From the NCBI RefSeq assembly GCF_000024865.1, contig NC_013595.1:1860001-1924000 (forward strand): a stretch of 64,000 bases of DNA, given 5' to 3'. Positions 23,590 to 31,408 of this stretch are shown in pieces. The notes below the pieces were generated by a model that did no database searches, was not told where the DNA came from, and saw only the letters and a program-made list of their open reading frames with translations. The position numbers and the translations under genes were made by a program. Every line of letters begins with the position of its first letter. Position 1 is the first letter of the stretch. The DNA comes from Streptosporangium roseum DSM 43021. GTDB lineage: Bacteria; Actinomycetota; Actinomycetes; Streptosporangiales; Streptosporangiaceae.

Positions 23590-23905
23590 ACCCCTCGCAA
23601 CCCAGCCGCCAAGTCCGGACTCAACCGGAGCATTTTGGACGCGAGCTGGGGGCCTGGGCATCCTCCCCGTCAAAGCCGGATAAGCCGGATAAGCCGGATA
23701 AGCCGGGCGGAGGCTGGTCCCGGTGAACCCCGCCCACACCTCCCGCACCTGCCCGCGCTGCGGGCACCGCGCCAGGGAGAACCGCTCCACCCAAGCCGGG
23801 TCCGTCTGCAGGGCGTGCGCCCACACCGTGCACGCCGACGTCAACGCGGAGATCAACCTCTTCAGGGCCGGGCGGCCGGCCCTTCGGAACGCGCAAGCAG
23901 TCTGA
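23590..23905 (+). pseudogene. TnpB (IS200/IS605-type) C-terminal remnant
   Basis: The last ~100 codons of an RNA-guided TnpB nuclease gene survive. RNPAAKSGLNRSILDASWG (from about 23593) is in one frame. After a one-base shift, ILPVKAG is followed by AGRRLVPVNPAHTSRTC, the zinc ribbon CPRC...CRAC, and HADVNAEINL with the last RuvC Asp. Three in-frame TAA codons between KAG and AGRRLV come from a tandem 9-bp unit GCCGGATAA. The N-terminal three quarters, including the first two RuvC motifs, are gone. Clearly inactive as a nuclease. Confidence 0.85.
23674..23705. repeat. 9-bp tandem repeat GCCGGATAA with in-frame stops
   Basis: Three full copies of GCCGGATAA plus a partial fourth (GCCGG) sit inside the TnpB remnant. 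Each copy supplies one TAA in the tnpB frame, so expansion of the unit added several stop codons at a single place. Confidence 0.85.
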
Positions 23906-23909
23906 GAAG

Positions 23910-23929
23910 CCACCCCGTTCACGGGGTGG
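23910..23929 (+). ncRNA. Hairpin at the end of the tnpB remnant, possible omega-RNA 3' scaffold
   Basis: CCACCCCG-TTCA-CGGGGTGG is a perfect 8-bp stem four bases past the tnpB stop, followed by AGGAGGCACG. In IS605-type elements the omega-RNA scaffold ends in such a G/C hairpin at the right end of the element, and the guide begins just after it. It could equally be a remnant of the right-end transposition hairpin. Confidence 0.45.
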
Positions 23930-24127
23930 AGGAGGCACGTGTCAGCTGGGCCTTTCGTCCGCCGGTCACGGGTGTGACCGGCCCGGTGGGGCCGGGGAGG
24001 AAAAGGATCCGGCCGGACCCGCCGGTCCCCTGTTCGCCGCCGGGCTGTTTCCGGATTGGTGGATTTTTCCGAGCGGTGAACCATCGCTAAATGAGTGGAA
24101 ATTTCGAGAATTTAGCCTGGTAGGGCA
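23930..24127. other. Spacer between TnpB remnant and ACP promoter
   Basis: About 200 bases with no gene. The second half (24050-24127) becomes A/T-richer (GAAATTTCGAGAATTTAG), as expected next to a promoter. Confidence 0.4.
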
Positions 24128-24158
24128 TAGACAGAACTTATGTCTGTTTCGCTATAGT
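24128..24158 (+). promoter_or_regulatory. Promoter of the ACP-KS pair with embedded palindrome
   Basis: TAGACA (24128-24133) and TATAGT (24153-24158) are good -35/-10 hexamers with a 19-bp spacing. The inverted repeat AGACA-N7-TGTCT (24129-24145) overlaps the -35 and the spacer, so a repressor could bind there. The mRNA leader to the ACP start would be about 50 bases. Confidence 0.5.
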
Positions 24159-24213
24159 CCGGGCATTGCGGGGACCCGAGTGGATCGATCCCTTTACTTT
24201 TAAAGGCGGGCGA

Positions 24214-24462
24214 ATGGCAACCCTCGATTCAGCCACATCCGTAGTCCGGTCCGCGATCGCCGAGGTGCTCAGCGTGCCCAGCGATCAGGTGAAGCCCAGT
24301 GCCACCATCGCCGACCACCAGATCGACAGCCTGGAATGGGTGGAGATCGCCGTCATCATCGAGGAGAAGCTGGGCATCCAGCTCGAACCCAGCGACTTCG
24401 CGGGGGCGCGGACCGTCGCCGACATGGCGGGCATCCTGCACGCCGCGCTGGCGACCCGGTGA
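24214..24462 (+). CDS. Acyl carrier protein
   Basis: Carrier protein of 82 aa. The phosphopantetheine-bearing serine is S39 in HQIDSLEWVEIAV, followed by the helix LGIQLEPSDF. ATG 24214 follows AAAGGCGGG. It is not the housekeeping fatty-acid ACP by context, because it pairs with a single ketosynthase and no other fatty-acid genes. Its last bases overlap the ketosynthase start (GTGA). Confidence 0.9.
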   Translation: MATLDSATSVVRSAIAEVLSVPSDQVKPSATIADHQIDSLEWVEIAVIIEEKLGIQLEPSDFAGARTVADMAGILHAALATR

Positions 24463-25673
24463 CGCGCGTCGTCGTCACCGGTCTGGGAGTCAAGAGCCCG
24501 GCGGGCAACACGGTCCGGGACGCGTTCGCCACGGTGCTGGCGGGCAAGTCGCTCGCGACCGTGATCCCGGCACTCGCCGTGGAGGAGACACCGGTGTCGA
24601 TCGGCTGCCCGCTGGCCCCGTTCGAGCCGCTCGACTACTTCACCGGACGCGAGCTCAGAACGCTCGACCGCACCTCCCAGATCGGCCTCGCGGCGGCGGC
24701 CGACGCCGTCACCGACGCGGGCGGCCTGCCCGCGGAGGAGGGCCGCGGCGTCTACGTGGGGACGGGAGGCGGCGGGTTCGCCGCGCTGGAGAGCCTGATC
24801 GTGGGCCACACGCTCGGCAGGGAGAAGGTGCCTGTCCACGCGGTGCCGACGCTGATGTCCAGTTCGACGGCCGCGCGCATCGCCATCCGGTACGGCTGCC
24901 GCGGCCCCTGCCTGACCTTCAACACCGCCTGCGCGAGCGGGGCCACGGCGATCGGGGAGGCGCTGCGCGCGATCCGCTCCGGCGTGGTCGGCTCCGCGGT
25001 GGCCGGGGGCCTGGACGCGCTGCTCTCCCCGCTGGCCATGTGCGCCTTCGCCCGGGTCGGGGCGCTGTCGGAGCGGATGGACTCGCCCGCGGAGGCGTGC
25101 CGGCCCTTCGACGAGGAGCGGGACGGCTTCGTCATGGGAGAGGGCGCCGCCTTCCTCGTCATGGAGCGCGCCGACCTCGCGGAGGCGCGGGGAGCCCGCG
25201 TCTACGGCGAGGTCAGCGGCTACGCGGCCAACTGCGACGCCAACCACATCGTGGCGCCGCTCAGGGACGGCTCCGTCGCGGCCGACTGCATGCGCGCCGC
25301 CCTGCTCGACGCGGGACTCACCCCCGGGGACGTCGGCCACGTCAACGCGCACGGCACCTCCACCCCGCACAACGACAGCGCCGAGGCCATCGCACTGCAC
25401 GACTGCTTCGGCGGAAGCACGCCCCCGGTGACCTCCACCAAGGGCGTGACCGGCCATCTGGTCGGCGGCGCGGGGGCGCTGGAGGCGGTCATCGCGCTGC
25501 TGTCGGCCCGCCGGGGCCTCGTCCCCCCGACGGCCAACTTCACCGGAGGCCCGGCCGCCGAACTGGTCGACATCGTCCACGGCGAGCCCCGCTCCATCGC
25601 CGCCGCCCCCGTCCTGTCCAACTCCTTCGGTTTCGGCGGCAGCAACGCGTGCCTGGTCCTGACCCCCGCATAG
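24459..25673 (+). CDS. Beta-ketoacyl-ACP synthase (FabF/KS-alpha-like), stand-alone
   Basis: Condensing enzyme of 404 aa. Catalytic residues are intact: C158 in FNTACASGA, H298 in NAHGTST, K328 and H333 in KGVTGHLVGG; GFGGSNACLVL ends the fold. It would extend an acyl chain on the partner ACP with a malonyl unit. There is no chain-length factor, ketoreductase, acyltransferase or ligase gene nearby, so the substrate and product are unknown. It starts by 4-base overlap with the ACP gene. Interpretation as a remnant or accessory of a distant lipid or polyketide pathway is open. Confidence 0.9.
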   Translation: MTRVVVTGLGVKSPAGNTVRDAFATVLAGKSLATVIPALAVEETPVSIGCPLAPFEPLDYFTGRELRTLDRTSQIGLAAAADAVTDAGGLPAEEGRGVYVGTGGGGFAALESLIVGHTLGREKVPVHAVPTLMSSSTAARIAIRYGCRGPCLTFNTACASGATAIGEALRAIRSGVVGSAVAGGLDALLSPLAMCAFARVGALSERMDSPAEACRPFDEERDGFVMGEGAAFLVMERADLAEARGARVYGEVSGYAANCDANHIVAPLRDGSVAADCMRAALLDAGLTPGDVGHVNAHGTSTPHNDSAEAIALHDCFGGSTPPVTSTKGVTGHLVGGAGALEAVIALLSARRGLVPPTANFTGGPAAELVDIVHGEPRSIAAAPVLSNSFGFGGSNACLVLTPA

Positions 25674-25709
25674 GGGGCTTCGTCACGGCGGTCCCGGCCG
25701 CGACGGTGC

Positions 25710-25741
25710 GGGATCGGCGGCGGCATGCCGCCGCCGATCCC
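25710..25741. terminator. Bidirectional hairpin between convergent KS and GNAT genes
   Basis: A perfect 32-bp palindrome (left arm GGGATCGGCGGCGG, centre CATG) lies 36 bases past the ketosynthase stop and 5 bases past the GNAT stop on the other strand. It can terminate both transcripts. Confidence 0.75.
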
Positions 25742-25746
25742 CTGGG

Positions 25747-26274
25747 TCACCGCCGGTCAGGGGCCGGTGACGTGACGCGGTACCGGACCGTGCCCTCCTC
25801 GGGGCCCTCCCCGGAGTCCCACCGCTGGAAGCCGGCCTTCTCCAGCACGCGGACCGAGGGCGGGTTCGACAGCTCCACGTTGGCGTACACGGTGTGGACG
25901 CCCGGGGCGGTGAAGGCGAACTCCGTCAGAGCCCGGGTGGCCTCGGGAGCGTAGCCGCGGCCCCGCCGGGAGGCCACCACGCCGTACCCGATTTCGAGGG
26001 TGCCGTCGCCGGGCGGCCAGAACAGGCCGATCGCGCCGACGACCAGGCCGCCGGCGCGCTCGATGATCTGACGGTGGCCGTACTCGCCCAGCCACGCGGG
26101 GTGCTCGGCGAACAGGCCGGCGATGACGTGGTCGCCCTCCGCGGGGAAGTCCTCGGCCCAGTGCGCGGGCCGGGCGCCGTTCAGGACGGCGTCGGCCTCG
26201 TCGGTGGTCCAGGTCCGCAGGATGAGGCGGCCGGTGGTCAGATCGGTATCGATCGGTGAGATGAAAGAAGACAC
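25747..26274 (-). CDS. GNAT N-acetyltransferase (RimJ/RimL type)
   Basis: Acetyltransferase of 175 aa. TGRLILRTWTTDEADAVL is the first strand/helix. The acetyl-CoA loop is SRRGRGYAPEATRAL (Q/R-x-x-G-x-G/A pattern), and PSVRVLEKAGFQRW is typical of the RimJ/RimL branch that acts on amino termini or small amines. GTG 26274 is chosen because AGGAG lies 7 bases upstream. The substrate is unknown. Confidence 0.88.
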   Translation of the reverse strand: MSSFISPIDTDLTTGRLILRTWTTDEADAVLNGARPAHWAEDFPAEGDHVIAGLFAEHPAWLGEYGHRQIIERAGGLVVGAIGLFWPPGDGTLEIGYGVVASRRGRGYAPEATRALTEFAFTAPGVHTVYANVELSNPPSVRVLEKAGFQRWDSGEGPEEGTVRYRVTSPAPDRR

Positions 26275-26590
26275 GTGACGCTCCTGGTCGTTCGGACGAC
26301 CGGGCCGCGTTCTAGCCTCGCGCGACCCGGACAAGGGCATGCTGAACAGAGCCGGTGGCAGTCATATTCATCAACCTCCCTCGTCATACGGCGATCACGC
26401 GCCTGTCGCGCCGTCGCGAGATTAGCAACCCCTTCACATTCCGGGCAACCGGTCCGATCTCACCTGCCACTGTTCCGGCCGGGCTGACGGCCACGGACGT
26501 GTCCCCGCTCCGGGGCGACCACATCGGCACCGGCGGGTCACCGGGGCGGGAGTGGGACCGTGTTCTGGAGGACTCGCCGGGCCCTCTGGG
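26275..26590. other. Gene-free spacer upstream of the ABC exporter
   Basis: About 315 bases between the divergent GNAT and ABC genes. Apart from the GNAT promoter, which must lie near 26280-26400, I see no gene, RNA fold or repeat. The exporter promoter is listed separately. Confidence 0.4.
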
Positions 26591-26634
26591 GTCAACTTGG
26601 GTTGACAGGCGCTTTGCTGTCAACTTATGTTGAC
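26591..26634 (+). promoter_or_regulatory. Promoter embedded in two GTCAAC-N4-GTTGAC operators
   Basis: Two 16-bp palindromes, GTCAACTTGGGTTGAC (26591-26606) and GTCAACTTATGTTGAC (26619-26634), are spaced 28 bp centre to centre. The first contains the -35 TTGACA (26602-26607) and the second the -10 TTATGT (26625-26630), with exactly 17 bp between. A TetR- or MarR-type repressor binding both would fully block RNA polymerase. No regulator gene is adjacent. Confidence 0.7.
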
Positions 26635-26740
26635 GTCATCGACTTTCGTCTACGGATCCAGGCGGAGCGCCCGGCGCGAGCACGCGCGCGGTAGATAGGA
26701 AGGACGGCGGCCGGAGGCCGGTCACGTCAGCTCAGAGGAG

Positions 26741-28474
26741 ATGAAATTGCCCGAGACCGCCTCCTGGCGACTTCTGTTCGCCTACGTCCGCCCGCACAGA
26801 CGGGCCCTGCTCCTCGGTGGTGTCCTCAGCCTCGTCGGCTCGCTGGCCGGGCTCGCGATGCCGCTTCTCGCGAAGGTGGTCATCGACGCCTTCGGCGAGC
26901 AGCGCTCCCTGGTCGGGCCGGTGCTCGGCCTGACGGCCGCCGTCCTCCTGGGCGCGGCCGTCGGCGCGCTCGGCAGATACGTGCTGGAGCGTATGGGCGA
27001 GGGCGTCGTGTTCTCCGCCCGGCGGAGCCTGGTGGACCGGATGCTGCGGCTGCGGGTCTCGGAGGTGGACCGGCTCAAGCCCGGCGACCTGCTGTCGCGG
27101 GTGACCTCGGACACCACCCTGCTCCGGGCCGTGTTCACCGACGGTGTCGTCGAGACGGTCAGCGCGGTGTTCATGCTTGTGGGCGCCGTGGTGATGATGG
27201 CGATCATGGATGGGCTGCTGCTGCTCATCACGCTGACGGTCCTGATCCTGGTCGGCTCCCTCGTGGGCCTGGTCATGCCGCGCATCCGGCGGGCCTCGAC
27301 GCAGGCGCAGGTCGCGGTGGGCGAGATGGGCGCGGTGCTCGACCGGGTCCTGCAGGCGTTCCGCACGGTCAAGGCCAGCGGCGCCGAGGACCGCGAGATC
27401 GCCACGGTGGGAGCGGCGGCCCGCGAGGCGCGGGACCGGGGCGTCGCGGTCGCCTGGTGGACCTCGATCGCCGGCATCTCCGCGTGGGTCTCCGCGCAGC
27501 TCGCCTTCGTGGCCGTGCTCGGCGTGGGCGGCGCCCGGGTCGCCTCCGGCGCACTGGAGGTCTCCTCGCTGATCGCCTTCCTGCTGTACCTGTTCTACCT
27601 GGTGGCCCCGATCGGCCAGATGGTCCAGGGCGTCACCCAGATGCAGAACGGCCTGGCGGCGGTGAAGCGGATCCGCGAGATCGAGGAGCTCCCCGCCGAG
27701 GAGGCCGCCGACGCGGCTGGCACGGTCGGCACGGCTCCGGCGGGGGTGAGCTTCGAGGGCGTGGCCTTCCGCTACGGCGACGACCGGCCGGTCGTCCACC
27801 ACGACGTCTCCTTTACGGTCCCGGCGGGCGGCATGACCGCGCTCGTCGGCCCGTCCGGGGCGGGCAAGTCCACGGTCTTCGCCCTGCTCGAACGGTTCTA
27901 CGAGCAGCAGTCCGGGACGATCTCCGTCGACGGCCGTGACATCGGGCAGTGGCCGCTGGGCCGGCTGCGCGCCTCCCTGGGCTATGTGGAGCAGGACGCG
28001 CCGGTGCTGGACGGCTCGCTCAGGGAGAACCTCGTCTTCGCCGCGCCGGAGGTGGGCGAGGCCGAGATCCGGCGGGTGCTCGCGCTGACCCGGCTGGAGG
28101 ACCTGGTCGCCCGGCTCCCCGAAGGGCTGGAGACCAAGGTCGGTCATCGCGGGATCATGCTCTCCGGGGGTGAGCGCCAGCGGGTCGCCATCGCGCGCGC
28201 CCTGCTGCGCCGTCCCCGGCTGCTCCTGCTCGACGAGGCCACCTCCCAGCTCGACGCGGTCAACGAGCTGCGGCTCCGCGAGGTGATCGCCGAGGTGGCC
28301 AGGGAGACGACCGTGCTGGTGATCGCCCATCGCCTGTCCACGGTGACCACCGCCGACCGGATCGTGGTGATGGAGGCGGGCCGGGTGCGGGCCGTCGGGA
28401 CCCACAGTGAGCTCCTCGACGGCGACGATCTCTACCGTGAGCTGGCCGCCACCCAGTTCCTGCTGCCGACGTAG
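26741..28474 (+). CDS. ABC exporter, fused membrane and ATPase domains
   Basis: Half-transporter of 577 aa, acting as a homodimer or with an unlinked partner. Six helices span about residues 15-310. The NBD has Walker A GPSGAGKST, Q-loop VEQDAPV, signature LSGGERQR and Walker B LLLLDEATSQLD followed by a switch His in IAHRLST. This is the MsbA/LmrA-like multidrug or lipid exporter class. The tight two-operator promoter argues for induction by a ligand, such as the exported compound. The substrate cannot be deduced. Confidence 0.93.
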   Translation: MKLPETASWRLLFAYVRPHRRALLLGGVLSLVGSLAGLAMPLLAKVVIDAFGEQRSLVGPVLGLTAAVLLGAAVGALGRYVLERMGEGVVFSARRSLVDRMLRLRVSEVDRLKPGDLLSRVTSDTTLLRAVFTDGVVETVSAVFMLVGAVVMMAIMDGLLLLITLTVLILVGSLVGLVMPRIRRASTQAQVAVGEMGAVLDRVLQAFRTVKASGAEDREIATVGAAAREARDRGVAVAWWTSIAGISAWVSAQLAFVAVLGVGGARVASGALEVSSLIAFLLYLFYLVAPIGQMVQGVTQMQNGLAAVKRIREIEELPAEEAADAAGTVGTAPAGVSFEGVAFRYGDDRPVVHHDVSFTVPAGGMTALVGPSGAGKSTVFALLERFYEQQSGTISVDGRDIGQWPLGRLRASLGYVEQDAPVLDGSLRENLVFAAPEVGEAEIRRVLALTRLEDLVARLPEGLETKVGHRGIMLSGGERQRVAIARALLRRPRLLLLDEATSQLDAVNELRLREVIAEVARETTVLVIAHRLSTVTTADRIVVMEAGRVRAVGTHSELLDGDDLYRELAATQFLLPT

Positions 28475-28775
28475 ATCCGAGCTCGCGGTCTGTGCCTCCG
28501 GACGCAAATTCGCATGGAACGTAACGGGATAATTCGGACACCAGCTCCGCTGGCTGGTTGGCCGTCCAGGAAACCGGGCATCCCGGCCTGTGCGAAGCCT
28601 CTCCTTCGTCTGGGGGCGTCCATCGGGCGCCCGCCGTGTCCGATCTCCGGTCCAGTCCGTGCGGGACGAGGGCCAGGGTGAGGGTCGGACCGGCATCTGG
28701 AAAACGGGCATCCCGGGTGCACTGTCCGGGATGCCCCCTCCTCCGGGTTGACCGGTAGCCTCCAGGTGACAAATA
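28475..28775. other. Gene-free spacer
   Basis: About 300 bases between the exporter stop and the hutU operator. No gene or structured RNA seen; a TTGACC at 28748-28753 may be the hutU -35 element. Confidence 0.4.
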
Positions 28776-28791
28776 TGAATGCATTCATTCA
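28776..28791 (+). promoter_or_regulatory. Hut operator TGAATG-N4-CATTCA upstream of hutU
   Basis: TGAATGCATTCATTCA is a 6-4-6 inverted repeat 22 bases before the hutU ATG, overlapping where the -10/+1 region should be. The same 6-4-6 pattern occurs before the M20-hutF-hutI operon at 34683, so the two operons likely share one regulator, probably the RpiR-type protein encoded between them. Confidence 0.65.
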
Positions 28792-28813
28792 GTCTTGATG
28801 GGGAGGCTCGGTC

Positions 28814-30469
28814 ATGACCGGCAGCCGGATCGTGCGCGCGCCGCGCGGCACCACGCTCACCGCCAAGGGGTGGCCGCAGGAGGCCGCGCTCCGCATGATC
28901 CAGAACAATCTGGATCCCGAGGTGGCCGAGCACCCGGAGCAGCTCGTCGTCTACGGCGGTTCGGGCAGGGCGGCGCGCGACTGGCGCTCCTTCGACGCGA
29001 TCACCCGCACCCTGACCACGCTGGAGGGCGACGAGACGCTGCTGGTGCAGTCCGGCCGGCCGGTGGGGGTCTTCCGCACGCACGAGTGGGCGCCGCGGGT
29101 GCTCATCGCCAACTCCAACCTCGTGCCCGACTGGGCGAACTGGGAGGAGTTCCGCCGCCTGGAGGCCGCGGGCCTGACCATGTACGGGCAGATGACGGCC
29201 GGGTCCTGGATCTACATCGGCACCCAGGGCATCCTGCAGGGAACCTACGAGACCTTCGCCGCGGTCGCCGCCAAGCGGTTCGGCGGCTCCCTGGCCGGGA
29301 CGATCACCCTGACCGCCGGGCTCGGCGGCATGGGCGGCGCCCAGCCGCTCGCCGTCACCATGAACGACGGCGTGGTGATCTGCGTCGACTGCGACCCCAG
29401 GTCGATCGACCGGCGGATCGAGCACCGCTACCTGGACGTCAGGGCCAAGGACCTCGACGAGGCGCTGCGCCTGGCCTACGAGGCCCGTGACCTGCGCAGG
29501 CCCCTGAGCATCGGTGTCGAGGGCAACGCGGCCGAGGTGCTGCCCGAGCTGCTCCGCCGGGGTGCCGAGATCGACATCGTCACCGACCAGACGTCGGCGC
29601 ACGACCCGCTGATGTACCTGCCGATCGGCGTGGCCTTCGAGGACATGGCCGCCGAGCGGGAGAAGGACCCGGCCGGGTTCACGACGAAGGCGCGCGAGGC
29701 CATGGCCACGCACGTCGAGGCTATGGTCGGCTTCCAGGACGCGGGCGCCGAGGTCTTCGACTACGGCAACTCCATCCGGGGCGAGGCGCAGCTCGCCGGC
29801 TACGCCCGCGCGTTCGACTTCCCCGGCTTCGTGCCCGCCTACATCCGGCCGCTGTTCTGCGAGGGCAAGGGCCCCTTCCGCTGGGCCGCGCTGTCCGGAT
29901 CCGCCCAGGACATCGCCAAGACCGACCGGGCGATCCTGGAGCTGTTCCCCGACAACGAGCCGCTGGCCCGGTGGATCCGGATGGCCGAGGAGCGGGTCCA
30001 CTTCCAGGGCCTGCCCGCGCGGATCTGCTGGCTCGGGTACGGCGAGCGCCATCTGGCCGGTGAGCGGTTCAACGACATGGTGGCCTCCGGCGAGATCGAG
30101 GCCCCGCTGGTGATCGGCCGCGACCACCTCGACTGCGGTTCGGTCGCCTCGCCGTACCGGGAGACCGAGGGCATGGCCGACGGCTCCGACGCGATCGCCG
30201 ACTGGCCGCTGCTGAACGCCATGCTCAACGTGGCCTCCGGCGCCGCCTGGGTCTCCATCCACCACGGCGGCGGCGTCGGCATCGGCCGCTCCATCCACGC
30301 CGGCCAGGTCACCGTCGCCGACGGCACCAGGCTCGGAGCCGAGAAGCTCAACCGGGTCCTCACCAACGACCCGGGCATGGGCGTGATCCGTCACGTCGAC
30401 GCGGGCTACGACGGGGCCGTCACCGTGGCGGAGGAGCGGGGCGTCCGCGTCCCGATGCGCGAGTCCTGA
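28814..30469 (+). CDS. hutU: Urocanate hydratase
   Basis: Cytoplasmic NAD-dependent enzyme of 551 aa converting urocanate to imidazolonepropionate, step two of histidine degradation. Visible family segments are the opening RAPRGTTLTAKGWPQEAALRM, the NAD-binding TAGLGGMGGAQPLA, DYGNSIRGEAQLAG, and IHHGGGVGIGRSIHAGQ near the C-terminus. Length is normal. GGGAGG precedes the ATG by 8 bases. Histidine ammonia-lyase (hutH) is not in the window. Confidence 0.97.
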   Translation: MTGSRIVRAPRGTTLTAKGWPQEAALRMIQNNLDPEVAEHPEQLVVYGGSGRAARDWRSFDAITRTLTTLEGDETLLVQSGRPVGVFRTHEWAPRVLIANSNLVPDWANWEEFRRLEAAGLTMYGQMTAGSWIYIGTQGILQGTYETFAAVAAKRFGGSLAGTITLTAGLGGMGGAQPLAVTMNDGVVICVDCDPRSIDRRIEHRYLDVRAKDLDEALRLAYEARDLRRPLSIGVEGNAAEVLPELLRRGAEIDIVTDQTSAHDPLMYLPIGVAFEDMAAEREKDPAGFTTKAREAMATHVEAMVGFQDAGAEVFDYGNSIRGEAQLAGYARAFDFPGFVPAYIRPLFCEGKGPFRWAALSGSAQDIAKTDRAILELFPDNEPLARWIRMAEERVHFQGLPARICWLGYGERHLAGERFNDMVASGEIEAPLVIGRDHLDCGSVASPYRETEGMADGSDAIADWPLLNAMLNVASGAAWVSIHHGGGVGIGRSIHAGQVTVADGTRLGAEKLNRVLTNDPGMGVIRHVDAGYDGAVTVAEERGVRVPMRES

Positions 30470-30480
30470 AAGACGTCTGC

Positions 30481-30526
30481 CCCGGCCCGGTGCGCCCGTC
30501 CTCACGCGGACGGTGCGCCGGGCCGG
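30481..30526 (+). terminator. Hairpin between hutU and the RpiR-family gene
   Basis: An imperfect stem of about 20 bp (left arm starting CCCGGCCCGG, right arm ending CCGGGCCGGG) begins 12 bases after hutU. It may reduce read-through into the regulator gene. Confidence 0.6.
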
Positions 30527-30574
30527 GTAGCGGGGGCGGGAATGCCCGTGGACGATCAGGCGGTTGGAGGTGAC

Positions 30575-31408
30575 GTGGGGGACGCACTCGATCGACTTCT
30601 GGAGGGCCGGCGGCTGTCGCCTGTGCAGCGGCGGATCGCGCGTTACCTCGACGACAACCTCGCCGAGGCCATCTTCCTGTCCAGCGTGGAGCTGGCCGAC
30701 CGGGCCGGGGTGAGCCAGCCGTCGGTGACCAGGTTCGCCATGGTGCTCGGTTTCGCGGGATACCCCGAGCTCAGGCAGGCGCTGCGGCCCTTCGTCGTGG
30801 GCGACCGGAGCCCGTCGCGGGCCAACGACCTGCAGACCGCGATCGACGTGGAGGTCGACAACCTGCGGAAGGTCCGCGACGGCCTGGCCGACCCCTCGAC
30901 CGTCGCGGAGCTGGGCGCCAGGCTGGCCGGGTGCGAGCCGCTGCCGGTGCTCGGGCTGCGGGTGTCGAGCGGGCTGGCCACCACGTTCGCCTACTTCGCG
31001 CGCCGGATCCACCCCGACGTCCGCCTGCTGACCCACGGCGGCTCCGAGCTGGCCGACGGCCTGCACGCCGCCCGGCGGGCGGGAGCGGGCTGGCTGGTCG
31101 CGGTGATCCTGCCCCGCTACCCGGCCGAGGCCGTGCAGGCCCTGCGGAGCGCCAGGGAGCTGGGCCTGCGGACCGCGGTGATCACCGACCGGCCGGACGT
31201 GCCGTTCGAGGCCGACGTGATCCTGGACGCCCCGGTCGGCGAGCGGCTGGTGTTCGACTCGCACGCGGCGCCGCTCGCCCTGGCCATGGTGCTGGTGGAG
31301 GCCATGGCGGACGCGGCGCCGCTGCGGACGCAGGCCCGGCTGGAGGAGTACGAACGGATGATCGACCAGGCCGGCGTCTTCGTCGACCGGCCGAACGCGC
31401 CGGCCTAG
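30575..31408 (+). CDS. RpiR/MurR-family transcriptional regulator, putative hut regulator
   Basis: Protein of 277 aa. The N-terminal RpiR helix-turn-helix includes LSPVQRRIARYLDDN, SSVELADRAGVSQPSVTRFAMVLGFAGYPELRQAL. The C-terminal SIS domain (about 125-265) includes VLGLRVSSGLATTFAYFARR and lacks obvious catalytic residues, consistent with ligand sensing. GTG 30575 follows GGAGG at good spacing. Its position directly after hutU, and a shared operator upstream of both hut operons, make it the best candidate for a hut regulator. This is inference. Confidence 0.87.
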   Translation: MGDALDRLLEGRRLSPVQRRIARYLDDNLAEAIFLSSVELADRAGVSQPSVTRFAMVLGFAGYPELRQALRPFVVGDRSPSRANDLQTAIDVEVDNLRKVRDGLADPSTVAELGARLAGCEPLPVLGLRVSSGLATTFAYFARRIHPDVRLLTHGGSELADGLHAARRAGAGWLVAVILPRYPAEAVQALRSARELGLRTAVITDRPDVPFEADVILDAPVGERLVFDSHAAPLALAMVLVEAMADAAPLRTQARLEEYERMIDQAGVFVDRPNAPA

